The notes beneath the pieces were generated by a model. That model was not told where the DNA came from, searched no databases, and worked only from the letters and a program-made list of their open reading frames with translations. A program made the position numbers and the translations under genes. From Asterochloris sp. CNOR1 (Eukaryota > Chlorophyta > Trebouxiophyceae > Trebouxiales > Trebouxiaceae), in contig OZ017759.1 of assembly GCA_963969365.1 (NCBI GenBank), forward strand, positions 868,001-932,000: 64,000 nucleotides of DNA, in the 5' to 3' direction. Positions 43,958 to 54,412 of this stretch are shown piece by piece (the first letter of the stretch is position 1; every line of letters starts with the position of its first letter).

Positions 43958-46900
43958 ATGCCAAGGGAGAGGAAGAGGAGCATCAAGCTCGAGCAAAACG
44001 CAGCACAGCAGGCTGAGGATGAGGGTCCAGCAGGGGAGCAGGCCAGCCCACCCCAACGTAAGAAGGCCAAGAAAGGCGCCGCGTCGCAGAGGGCCTCCCA
44101 AGGGCAGAGCGGGCACCAAAGCATGGCTGCCAGTCAGGCAGCTAGCCCAGGTGCGTCGCACCGATCTCATGACATCATGCTTGCGCCAGGTGCTGGGAGC
44201 AAGGCTGACGCTGCGCCATGAGTATGCATAACATCTGTGCACACCATGCAGGAGGTCACAACCCTGTGCAGCCATCCCAGCAGGAGGAGCCTGCAGACAT
44301 CAGCAGCTTGGCAGCAGAGCTGCAACGAGCCAAGGGCACTGTGAGTTCCAGGAGGACCATGCTTATGCTGTGAAGAGTTTCCTTGTCAGAGGCCACAGCA
44401 ACTGCTCGCGCTATGGAGTGTTTTCGCTCATTTCAGGCAGCATCTCTCTGCAGATTGCTCTCAAGTCCAGTCAGCCTAGCTGCATTGTCCTTTCCTGCGC
44501 TACGGCAACCATTAGCCTCAAGTAAAGCAATTGTCTGCTTACGCTGCAGGCACAGACATATGAGATGAAGCTTTTTGTGAGCCAGAGCCCTGTTTCGGAG
44601 CGGGTAAGTGCACCATCTGCCCTGTTGCCTCAGCAGCATGAGATCGATGGCACTTCTGCCTCTGTGAACACCTGTCATCACCCTTGCCTAGGCAGAAGGT
44701 GCTGTAGGAACTCCTGTCAAGCAGGGACATCCCAGAGAGGACAGTCGTCAGTTGTCAGGCTTGATGCCAGGCACCGATGGCCCAACACTGCCAGCTTCCT
44801 GCATGGCAGTGCCTCTGCCTGCATGCACTCTGCTCCTGCTGGCGTTCCTGCCACCAGGAGTTTTTGGAGCCACCAGTGATTTTCTAAGGCCTGCCCCGTC
44901 AGAAGGCTGATGCGCTGCGTGCAGGCTCCAATGATGATTTGTTGGGAGCTCCTCTGCCTTGCACTTCTGTGGTACATGCTGACGTCTCTGTGGACGCCGT
45001 GAGCGCAGCAGGTGGCCATGTGCTCTCCATGAGATGAGTGCTTTGCCCCCATGCGCTGCCAAGGACTGGAAAACCGTGGTTGATACCTACGACTCAAAAT
45101 TGTCGTGTCATCCTGCAGGAGAATGAAATTCCGTATGCATGTTGCAGGAAGCTGACACCTGCCCTGCAGGTCCCTGACAAGCGGCGCCGCCCTGCAGCAC
45201 TGTGCAGCATATCAGTGTCTCTCTGGGAAGCGCAGCTCTGGATACAAGGCCTGTGCACTGCGCGTTGCTCACCCAGGAGGCGCCGGGCTGGCGCAGCCTC
45301 CTTAAACAAGTGATGGGAAGCAAGCTGCGGCGGGAAGGGGTGGAGCAACAACAAGCCATCACAGCAGCAAAGAAAGGGACAGGGGTCCAACAAGGCGATG
45401 AAATGCACCCTGCAGGAGGCTGAGAAGTTGCAGCGTGAGGTGATGCGCTACATGATCTTCAAGTATGCCTCCAGCCCCATGGAGCCCGTGACCCGCGCAG
45501 AGCTCAGCAAATCCATCCTGGAGGGGTACCAGCACCACAAAAAGTCCAACCTGACATCACATGTCATCATGATGGCACAGGTGGGACGAGCTGCATGTCA
45601 TGCACCATGATGGGTATGCGTGGGTTGCTGTCTGCAGCTTGCTGAACTTGCTGCCTGGCTTCTGTTGCTCCAACTCAATTCTGAGGCTCTGTTTCCCAAA
45701 GGACTGCTTCCGCAGGCGTCTGGGGCATGCCTGCCAGAGTGAGCTGGGTGGAGGTGCAGGCACAGCGGGAGAGCACCACAGCCATTCACAGTACCAGGTG
45801 TTGTGTAGGAGAGCTCCCCTGAGGCCCGTGAAGATGAACAGTTTGCACAAGCTTTCAGAGGGTTTTGGCATAGACATGAAGGAGCTGCACAATGCCTGTG
45901 CTTGAACCAACTTCAATCAGCATTGTACCTTCATTTGTGCAGGAAAGGTTCCCTGTCTTGTTTGGCATGGAGATGAAGGAGCTGCGCATCCGGCCGGCGT
46001 CGCGCACAGTCAAGGGGCAGGCCTTTGGTGAGCCTGCACCTATCGTCAACACTACACGTAGGCATGGGGCGCTGTCTGCACATGAACCAGGCAAGGCCCT
46101 CATGCTTGTGCGACTGCCAGAGCACAGCTGCGCCACTGCATGGTGTGCAAGTAGCACTTTGCGCACGAGCAGCCAGTGTGTGGTAAGTATGCGCCTTTGT
46201 GATTCTGCGCGGCGCGCTTCGTGATGTGTGTGGCACTTTTGTAGTACAGGTGAGCAAGGGGAGGCCGCCATAGTCAAGGGCAGGGGGTGCATGGTCAGTT
46301 GATGGGTTTGCGCTGAGGGGTACCAATTGTCAAGTGCAGCGCGCTGCCAACTCACGCATGCCTGACGTCAGTCTCTGTTGCGCATGTGCTTCAGGTGTTC
46401 GCATGGCTGTGCGCAGATGCTTTCGACTGCTACATGCTGCCCAGCCTTCTGCCATCTCAGCTGCGGCAGCATGTGTTGTGCTGGCCTGAAGCTGGTGCCT
46501 CCCAGTCCCACTGCAGCCAAGGTCACCAAGCAGCTAAATGCTGTGGGCTACTTACTTTTACTCAACCTCGACCTTCGTCATCCCATTGCTGCAGCCACAG
46601 ACAAGCAAAATGCGGAGGGCTCCAAGTGCTATGTGCTGCGCAGCCTGCTGCCTGCCCACTTGCGGCGGGATGTGACTGATGACCCCAAGGATGATGCACT
46701 GAAGGCGCTGGCCATGATCTGCTGCGGGCTGATTGAGGTCAGCGACGGCAGCCTGGAGGAAGGTGACGCCAGGCTTTGCAGGGCACTGGTGATTGTGGGC
46801 AGCCATGATTTGCTACGGGTCAATTGGGGTCAGCGAGGCGGTCTGGGGTAGATCTGTAAGGATTGGGTGCTGAGCCGGCTGCCTGTGATGTGTGAGCTCA

Positions 46901-48565
46901 GGTGTGACCCATGGTGTGTTCACCCAGTGACCGGCCATGATCAGCTGAGGGCAGCAGGGCCAGCCTGGGTCATGGACAGACTGAGGCCTTTGGTAGCAGT
47001 GCAGCCGCGCTGACTGGTGGTGTGGGCAGCATGATGACCTGCGGCTGGATCAGGTTGGGAAGGCTAGCATGGAGGATCAGGAGAGGGCAGCAAGGCCATC
47101 CTGGATAGTGGTGGCTGGATCAGGTTGGCAAGGCTTGAAGGGAGGAAGGCAAGGATGCTGGTCGACACAGTGGGGCCTGCTTGCGTTGCTGTGGGTGCGA
47201 GGTCGACACAGACAGCCTGGAGGAAGGGCGATGCTGACTGCTGGCACAGCACAATTGGTGAGCAGCCTTGACCTGCTGTGGCGTACTGAGGCCAGCAAGG
47301 GCTCTTTCCATGGGACTGTGATAGAGGAAAAGGACAGCTGGACTGTCCATAGCTTATGTGTGCGTGTGTGCCTTCAGGCGAGTTGTGGCGGTATCTGGAG
47401 CAGCTGGGCATCCAGCAGAAGGTGGCCCATGAACAGTTTGGCAAGCCAGAGGATGCCATAAAGACCCTCATGCAGCGCAGGTGGGTGCAGCTCTGGGCGC
47501 CCCTGCTCTGCTGGGGAGGCAGTGAGATGCAGTGTGGCTATCCTGCGGCCACAAGGCCGCAGTGGGGAGATGTGGTTGGGCCCTTGAGCGGCCATACTTT
47601 GCAAAGGCAGGGAGCGCATTTGTCTGCAGGACTTGCAAGTATGCAGTCATGCTTGCAGCTGGGGCAGGCGGTGAGTCATCTCTCTGCAACAGCAGCCACA
47701 CCAGGGGCATCTATGCTGAGGAAGGCAGTGCAGGTGAATTGTTGCATGCCTTGAGCTTTTCAGGGACAAGTCTGTTTGTAGAGGAATTCGCAGCAGGAGA
47801 GCCATGCAGCAGGGCTTGTGCATGTGCCATGTGCCTGCACCATGTGGCCCCATGAAACATCCTAGGAGCTGGCAGATCTCACTTGCTTATTGCCTGTGTG
47901 CGTGCTGCAGGTACCTGTCGCAGGTAAAGGAGAGCTCAGCCACTGAGGGCATGCGCCTCCTGTATGAGATGGGAGACAATGCCAGGAATGAGTTCGGGAC
48001 TGCTGGCGGCATCAAAAAATTTATTGACATGGTGAGAGCAGCACTGTTGCCTGCTGGGTTTGTTTGCAGTGCATGCCCTTGCAGTCTATCAGCCATTGCT
48101 GGCAGGATGCAGGGGCTTGCTGCTGAGCTGCTGATGGCTGCTATGCTTGAATGCTGCTGACTCTGCCTGTACACAAGCATTGCTGCTCGCTGTTAGTGTA
48201 CGCCTAACATTATCTCATAGCGCAGCGCTGCTCCTAATGCAACAGTGCAGGTGCCCAATCATCTGCAATGCGTCACTACCATCACTGAGCGGCACAGGAG
48301 GGCTGCCTTGCTGTTTGCAGGGGCAATCCTGGCATCACTTGTCCTGCATGCAAGATTGTCCACAATGCAGCACTGCCGTGCCTGGGCGGTGCACCGCAGT
48401 CCCTTGTGTCTGCAACCTGCTGCCGCGTGCCAACCACAAAGTTGTTGCATGTGTGCAAACGTACATGTTATGTTGTTGTTCTGCTGTCTGGGTTTTCAAT
48501 GCCCTTGCCTCCATCTGCAGATGTTTGGTGACGGCCAGGGGAGCAGCGGTGCCGGGGCCGACTGA
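43958..48565 (+). CDS. NSE3: SMC5/6 complex subunit NSE3 (MAGE-domain protein)
   Basis: Nine exons in phase: 43958-44150, 44252-44340, 44550-44603, 45416-45580, 45943-46027, 46595-46762, 47378-47480, 47911-48031 and 48521-48565; 340 aa. A basic, disordered N terminus (RKKAKKG) is followed by the MAGE homology domain from about residue 113: REVMRYMIFKYASSPMEPVT, RFPVLFGMEMKELRI, KCYVLRSLL, then the winged-helix part ELWRYLEQLGIQ with EDAIKTLMQRRYLSQVKE. Algae and plants normally have one MAGE gene, the NSE3 subunit, which with the NSE1 RING and NSE4 binds DNA in the SMC5/6 repair complex. It ends FGDGQGSSGAGAD. The weakest join is between exons 5 and 6, where a short linker may be missing. Confidence 0.88.
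45854..45896 (+). repeat. ghost of NSE3 exon 5
   Basis: TTTTGGCATAGACATGAAGG, then AGCTGCAC, repeats TTTGGCATGGAGATGAAGGA, then GCTGCGC of the exon starting at 45943. The copy is about 90 bp upstream in the same intron. Confidence 0.75.
46422..46476 (+). repeat. ghost of NSE3 exon 6
   Basis: GCTACATGCTGCCCAGCCTT with CTGCC and GCTGCGGCAGCATGTG repeats GCTATGTGCTGCGCAGCCTG with CTGCC and TTGCGGCGGGATGTG of the exon starting at 46595. Confidence 0.75.
47199..47235 (+). repeat. ghost of the NSE3 exon 6 donor edge
   Basis: GACAGCCTGGAGGAAGGGCG in the downstream intron repeats GGCAGCCTGGAGGAAGGTGA at the exon 6 donor (46748-46767). The donor GT is now GG. The same intron also holds a two-copy GGCTGGATCAGGTTGG repeat at about 47043 and 47111. 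Confidence 0.7.
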
Positions 48566-48865
48566 TTTATTGAAGAGCAGCATGAGTCAGTCCTGAAAGC
48601 CAGTTTGTCAGAGACCCCTGTGAGGGCCCATGTGGCTCAATGACTGCTGTACATCATGTCTTGAACCAGAATGCATGCTGATAGCAACTGTTCTGAGAGA
48701 CCTCAGCACTGATTGAACACTTCGAATTCTATTGGATGTGCCACGGCTTTTAAATGGTGTCTACTGGCTGCATCTGACCTGCCATCAGAGCTGCATTCCT
48801 GGTGGTGTGCTGCTGCCCAAGCTGCCCAAGCAGAGCTGTTGAGCCGCAGGCACTCGTCTAAGTTG
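48566..48865. other. convergent 3' gap, NSE3 and type I membrane gene
   Basis: A 300-bp gap containing both 3' UTRs. No ORF, RNA or repeat recognised. Confidence 0.4.
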
Positions 48866-51800
48866 TCACTTCTTGACAGCCTTTGCCCCTGCAACTGGTG
48901 CTGCAGGCCCTGCACTGGCTGTGATCTGCGTTGGGGCTGCTGCTGTAGCTGCCTTGGGGGTGGCTGCTGGCAGAGGCTCCTTGCCAGGGGTGTCTGGTGC
49001 AATCTCACCGACCTGCAGGGAGCCAAGCTGGCCTGTCACAAGCAGGCACCTGAGTGCATGCAGAGCCACACGCTCGACCTGCAATACTGCCTTGCTCACG
49101 GCATCAAGCCGCCTTGCACAGACTCTGAGCGGCCCAAGGCCCCATGTCATGCAAACTAGTGCATTTGGTGAGCAAGGCAGGGAGCCTTTCCTTGTCGCAG
49201 ACTGCCTGGCGTTATGCAATGTCTATGATAACATGCTGCTTAACATGCTGCCTCCCCATGCAGTCACAAACATGCTGGAGAGGGGCAGGCTTGCCTTGCC
49301 GCTGCGCTCCCGGATGTCCCGCACAATCAGCAGCAGGGTCGTCAACGTGATCAGGAAGATGATGCCACCTGCAATGATGCCCTTGACGCCAGCAGGGGTC
49401 AGGTGGGTGTTGTCTGCAGGCGAGGGAATGGTTCATAGCGAGTTGCTTGTGACAGGCCTTACAACCGCGCATACACCCGCAAATGTGAAGGCCATCGCTG
49501 GGGACAGCAATCCACTGCAGTCCACAGCATCTTCAGTCCAGGAAATGCTGCCACAGGCCCCAACATGTGTCTGCTTGAGGGTGCGCTGCACGACAGCAAC
49601 CCGGCTGCCTCACCCCGCAGCACTTCAAAATGCAGCTTGCAAGGCATGGCACACACTCCTGTTTTGTCCCATAGACGTGAGCCCAGTGGTGCTCTGCCAG
49701 CCCTTGACTTGCATCTGTGCTGCGGGGGTGCACTGCTCAGCAGCTGTCTGCTGCATGAGGCTGCAGCCGTGCGGACCACAGCCAGTTGGGGCATCGCACG
49801 CGCTCGCTCACCCAGGCACCAAGGGCCGAAGACATTTTTGCAGGTGGCGCCGGGCACAGTGGCCCCTGGCTTGACCTGGGAGGTGTTGACCAGCGTGATG
49901 CCCCAGGCTGACTCCCCCTGGGCCTGCAGCGCAGTCTGCAGGGCACGAGACATGGGAACGAATCAGAGATGCGAGGCAAAGTTGCTGATGATGACCCAGG
50001 CTGACTCCCCTGAGCCTGCAGCGCTGTCTGCACGCCATGAGACAGGGGAAGAACTCACAGGCTTTGAGCTATGCCTGAGGCTGCCTGCAATGTGGGCGGG
50101 ATGACTCGCAGATGGAGCGCTGGGCCTGCAGGCACGTCTGCAGCGCACAGGGCTCAGCGAGTCACATGCAATTGCTGAGGTCCAGGTAACCCCTGCAGCG
50201 ATGAGGCTCATTTGCAGCGCGAGCCTGCAGCGCTGTCTGGAGGGCACTTGACGGGGTTTCACTCCACAAACTGCACTGTAAGGGTCTTGGTGACACCCGC
50301 CTGGGCCTGCAGTGTCACCTGCAGGGCAGGAGGCAGTGGCATCACCACAGCAGGCTGGGCTTGAAAGCAGCTGTGAGCATGTATGAGCCCGGCAGCCACT
50401 GTTTGCCAATCCCTGCCGCAGCACACAGCGCTGTGTCTTGAGGAAACAGATCCACATCAGAGGAACCCATGAATGCAGTGGCGCTGCCTGCAGGCCCTCA
50501 AGCTCCAGGATGCAGAGTGTGCAACCACTCAGTGCATACAGCAGGGTCAGCCCTGCAGCAAGATCGGCCCTGTCAACATCTGTGAGCAACAGTGAGACCG
50601 CAGGTGAGCACCACCGCAGCACGCACAGCTCCTGCATGATGCCTACAGTCCACAGAGCAAAGGCGCTCAGAAGACACCGCGCTGATCACACTGCACCAAC
50701 AAGAAAGCTGCTTCCAGCAAAAGCTTACCGCGAGGGTGCCCCCGTCAACAGCCTCAACCACAGAGGTGTTGACACCAGACACAGCGCTCTCGCTGGCTGT
50801 ATTCATCTCCATTGTCACATCTGCCACATTGCTGAGATAGGTGCTGGCCAGCAGGCTGCGACGCCGGAAAGATGCGACTCCCTGCATGAGTAGCAGGCGC
50901 AACACCTGAAACGAACTCAGTGCACCACAATGTGTGCGGCGCTCTGCGTGGCTAGCCGGTGCTTTGCAAGAAGGGGGGCAGGCTACAAGGGGCTGCCACT
51001 GACGCGGGCGTCATCAGACTCGCTGCAGTCGCCAAGCGAAAGACAATTTCCTGCCAACTGACCTGCACGTTGGTGATGCGCAGCTTGTCAAAATCAACAT
51101 TGGCAATTGTGTAGCCGACGGCATACAGCAGGATCTTCTGCTTGTTGGTGTCAAAGGGGGTCACGCCGGGGCCAATCAGCCTGAATTTGGCTGCCAGGGC
51201 AGTCTTAAGGGCTGTGGAGGTGAAGGCAGTGGGCGGGGAGGGTGGCGGCGATGGCGGTGCGCCTGCACACAAGGCACAGGGTCCTTGTCATTTGCCCTGC
51301 GTTTCTGACATTGCTAATGGAATGTGCACAGCTTTCTGCATGGTGGGCCTGCAGCAGCCTGCACACGGCTGCACATGCGTGTCACTCCTGCCAAAAGTGG
51401 AGGTGAAGGGAGTCATTGAAGAGGGTGGGTGGCGGAGGCTGCGATTCTGACAGGTTTGTTGTGCAAACTGGAAACAGCGTTCCTGAGTGTCCTGCATCCC
51501 TGGTCGGGTACCAGGACTGTGCAGAGCTGGTGCAAGGAGGGCAATGGTCTGCACAAAGTACACCCAGGGTGGCCACTGGTAGCACTTCATGGGTTTAACA
51601 ATTGTGCAGCGCGGCTGCCAATTTGGGCGTGAGAGGCAGGCCGCACTTTTGCACACAAGACACAGGGATGTCAATCACAAAGGTCCTGCAGCAGGCTGTG
51701 CAGGGGCTTGCTGAATGCTGCGTTGCCATGGAACAGCTTGCTTCCACCAAGCAGGGTGCAGCAGCCCAAGGCATGTGCTGCACTGCAGGCTCGCAACTCC

Positions 51801-52971
51801 CTGGCCCACAAAGGCCAGCTGCCTGCCCGAGCAGATTGCACCCTGGCTGGTGATAATACGGCAGTGGCGGGCGCACTTGCTGACTCACATTTTGCGCTTT
51901 GTGGTCTGCATCGCTGTTCAGCAAACAGCAGGATGCCTAAGCCCCTGTATGAGCAGCAGACTGCAAAGCAACAAGCAAGCAGGGGCCCCTGGCGGTGACC
52001 CATGCTGACACAGATCAGCATGCTTGTGGCTGGCTGCCTCACCAACAGTTAGCTTTCATACAAACAACGAGAACCCCATGCTTAACCTGCCTGCCTCCCA
52101 AGCAGTGGTCCGCCTTGCACGCAAAGAGCAGCTCATGCTTGTCGCCAGCTGCCTCACCAACTGTGGGCAGGGGAGTCGCCGCTGGCGTGGCAGCTGGCGT
52201 GACCTTCGGCGCTGAGGTCGCCACGGGTGATGGTGAGGCCACTGCTGGGCTGGTCACTGCTGCTGGGGATGGGCTGGTCACAGCTGCTGGGGAGGGGCTG
52301 GTCACAGCTGCTGGCGAGGGTGACGTCACCGCTGCTGGGCTGGGGCTTGTCACTGTGGCTGGGCTTGTGACTGCTGCTGGGCTAGGGCTGGTGACGGTGG
52401 CCCCTGCACAGGTCGGAGGCAAAGGGTATTACAAGCCACAGCTGAAAGGAGGCACCGGCTTGGAGCACAGGCTTGAAGGCACAGGCTTGGAGGCAGAAGC
52501 TTTCAGGTAAGGGCTCAAGCAGAAGCAGCGCGTCGCGCAAGCAGAGCTGCAGCCGCTGATCTGGTGCCCATTGGCCATGCAGGGAGGCCATGCAGAGCAG
52601 CAGTGGCTCTGTTGGAGGCACCCTGGGGTTGTGGAAAGGACAGTGCAGCAATGAATTTTTGGCGGGCAGCTTGGCTCATGCATTGCGCTATCAGAGAAGG
52701 CAGATGCAAGCACTGGGACCTCATCTGCCAGCCTGCGCAGCATCAGATGCTGACTGGCTCTGAGCAATTGCAGAGAAGGCATTAGGCATGCTGACAGAGA
52801 GCAGCAGTGGGTGCGCTTGCTGTCAGCATTGACAGGCGGCAGCTTTTGCACGAGAGCAGGCGGGGGAGCATGGCACTGGACAGAAGACTTACCCAGGGCC
52901 TGGCCATGCAGCAGGCATCCTGCCAGCAGGGCCAGCAGGCAGCCTGCCACTGTCCTGCGCTTGAGCGCCAT
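48866..52971 (-). CDS. type I membrane protein with Ser/Pro-rich ectodomain and SEA-like fold
   Basis: Seven exons in phase: 52971-52893, 52403-52158, 51262-51063, 50905-50729, 49935-49812, 49413-49295 and 49012-48866; 363 aa. Signal peptide 1 to about 26 (VAGCLLALLAGCLLHGQALG). Residues 27-110 repeat TSPSPAAV about six times, a likely extensin-like O-glycosylated stalk. A second Pro-rich hinge (APPSPPPSPP) leads to a globular part with TALKTALAAKFRLIG, RRRSLLAS and NVADVTMEMNTASESAV with GGTLATALQAQG. That pattern is like the SEA-like modules often seen in surface proteins of volvocine and trebouxiophyte algae. One membrane helix is at about 287-306 (GIIAGGIIFLITLTTLLLIV), followed by a Lys/Ala/Pro tail. 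The last intron is GC-AG (AAG|GCAAGC). Probably a wall or plasma-membrane adhesion protein. Confidence 0.75.
49987..50335 (-). repeat. four ghosts of the exon that starts at 49935
   Basis: The true boundary on the plus strand reads GGGCCTGCAGCGCAGTCTGC. Related copies: GAGCCTGCAGCGCTGTCTGC (50002, with a CCCAGGCTGACTCCCC flank also shared), GGGCCTGCAGGCACGTCTGC (50122), GAGCCTGCAGCGCTGTCTGG (50222) and GGGCCTGCAGTGTCACCTGC (50304). The last can be read as VTLQAQAGVTKTLTVQFVE but meets a stop. Confidence 0.8.
52158..52403 (-). repeat. coding minisatellite, Ser/Pro/Ala/Val-Thr repeats
   Basis: Exon 2 of the type I gene is built of 18-27 nt units encoding TSPSPAAV and shorter forms. The unit number is expected to vary between strains. 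Confidence 0.7.
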
Positions 52972-54412
52972 GCAGCCGGCTGACTTTCCCTGTCCTGCTG
53001 AGAAGTGGTCTGGACTCAAGCTTAGCAGATGCTCTACATACACACACAGGTAAGGCAGAGCAGTGCTAGGAAATGCCTTAGATTGCTTGCCCCCGAGACC
53101 TAAAGAATAAGCTCGTGCTCACTGCGATGGGAGGTCACATGCTTACCAGCTCAGGGCAGCCTGTGGCTGTGATTGCTAGAGGCTTGGGCCGGCAGGACGG
53201 CCCACCAGCAATGAATGTATGCACGCGGCTGGCCTCGTCTGTTCTGTGGACCTTCAACTAGGCACTGCAAGCTTCCGCAGCAGAAGGCACGCCTTGTGCA
53301 GATTTACCCTATAGGCTTGACGGGCACTCGAGTCAATACGAGTGATGGTTTTATGGCTTCCTTGTTCAGTTCCAATCTGGCCTGCAGCAGAGGTCAATAG
53401 ATTTCGATTCACGGCCAAGGCCAGGAGTTGCTTCTCTGAACCCAAAGTGTCCATTGATCAGCACAACCACACAGCAACTGATGACCCTGGCAGGCCTGCA
53501 CACAGGACGGTGATCGCCAGGTTATCTGGGAGGGTAGGCAAGCTTGCTTGCTTGCTGTAGAAAGACAGGTGGTGAGGCTTGCTCCCCATGCAGAGCTTCA
53601 AATCGCCACAAGAACGGCTATAGTGACCACATGCAACATGTTTACTCAGCTAACAGCCCTGGAAGCTCCCCTTGGCATGTCAAAAACATCTCATGCTGCT
53701 GAGCCAGCTGTGGAAGTCACTGAGTGGTGTGGAGCTCTGGCCGTCGAGGTCCTCTGTGATGCTGGCGGACTGGTACATGTTGCTGACCTGTCTCCTCCGT
53801 GCTGGCTCCTCATGCAGCTGGCCATCGCAGGTGCAGGCAGACCACTGTCACTTGTGGCTTTTTGTGCAACCTGTTGCACCCCAATGTTTGGCAGATGCCA
53901 ATGGGGTCCTTACAGTCAGGCACCCTCTGCACAAGTGAGCATGTATCATTTGAGAGACGCCAATTATTATTCTGCTCAACATCAGTGGGCTGATCTGCAT
54001 CTGTGCAGGCAAGCTCCTGAGCATTTCAATGTGTGTCACCAGCATGAGGCATGTGACATGGACACTCTCATTGGCAGGTTTTCACACAACTGCAGAGCCT
54101 CCTGTTGTGGGCCTCATATATGGCCGCACCATCATTCCCTGCTGCAAGCATTGCACATTTGTGTATGCCACATCAGTGGACAAACAGCTTGTAAGCTGCA
54201 ATGACATCTCTGATGGTCTGAGAACCGAGCATCTTGCAAACATGCAAGCGGCATCAATCATGTTCATGCTTGCAAGCTCTCAAGCTGGCAGGGGTGTGGT
54301 GAAAGTAAGCTCAAGTCACGCCTGCTGCACCACATAGGGTCGACAAGATGCAGCCTGCGCAGCTCTCAGAAAAGCGCTGAGGGCATTATGCAGAGCTATG
54401 GGGCATCCAGCT
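52972..54412. other. unassigned 1.4 kb between two minus-strand genes
   Basis: It should hold the promoter of the type I gene and the 3' UTR of the UBX gene. A plus-strand reading gives a chain of possible exons with usable splice sites (about 53836-53937, 54010-54078, 54097-54192, the last ending at a CTT|GTAAGC donor and readable as VVGLIYGRTIIPCCKHC), but I recognise no family and found no convincing start or end. Confidence 0.25.

Noticed and set aside
48873-49874. 333-codon open frame on the plus strand
   Set aside because: It lies antisense to the last exons of the type I membrane gene, shows no domain, and covers real exon, intron and ghost sequence of the other strand without regard to boundaries.
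53548-54204. 218-codon open frame on the plus strand
   Set aside because: Cys/His-rich translation without a recognisable family. It runs through several good splice signals. Kept only as part of an unassigned region.
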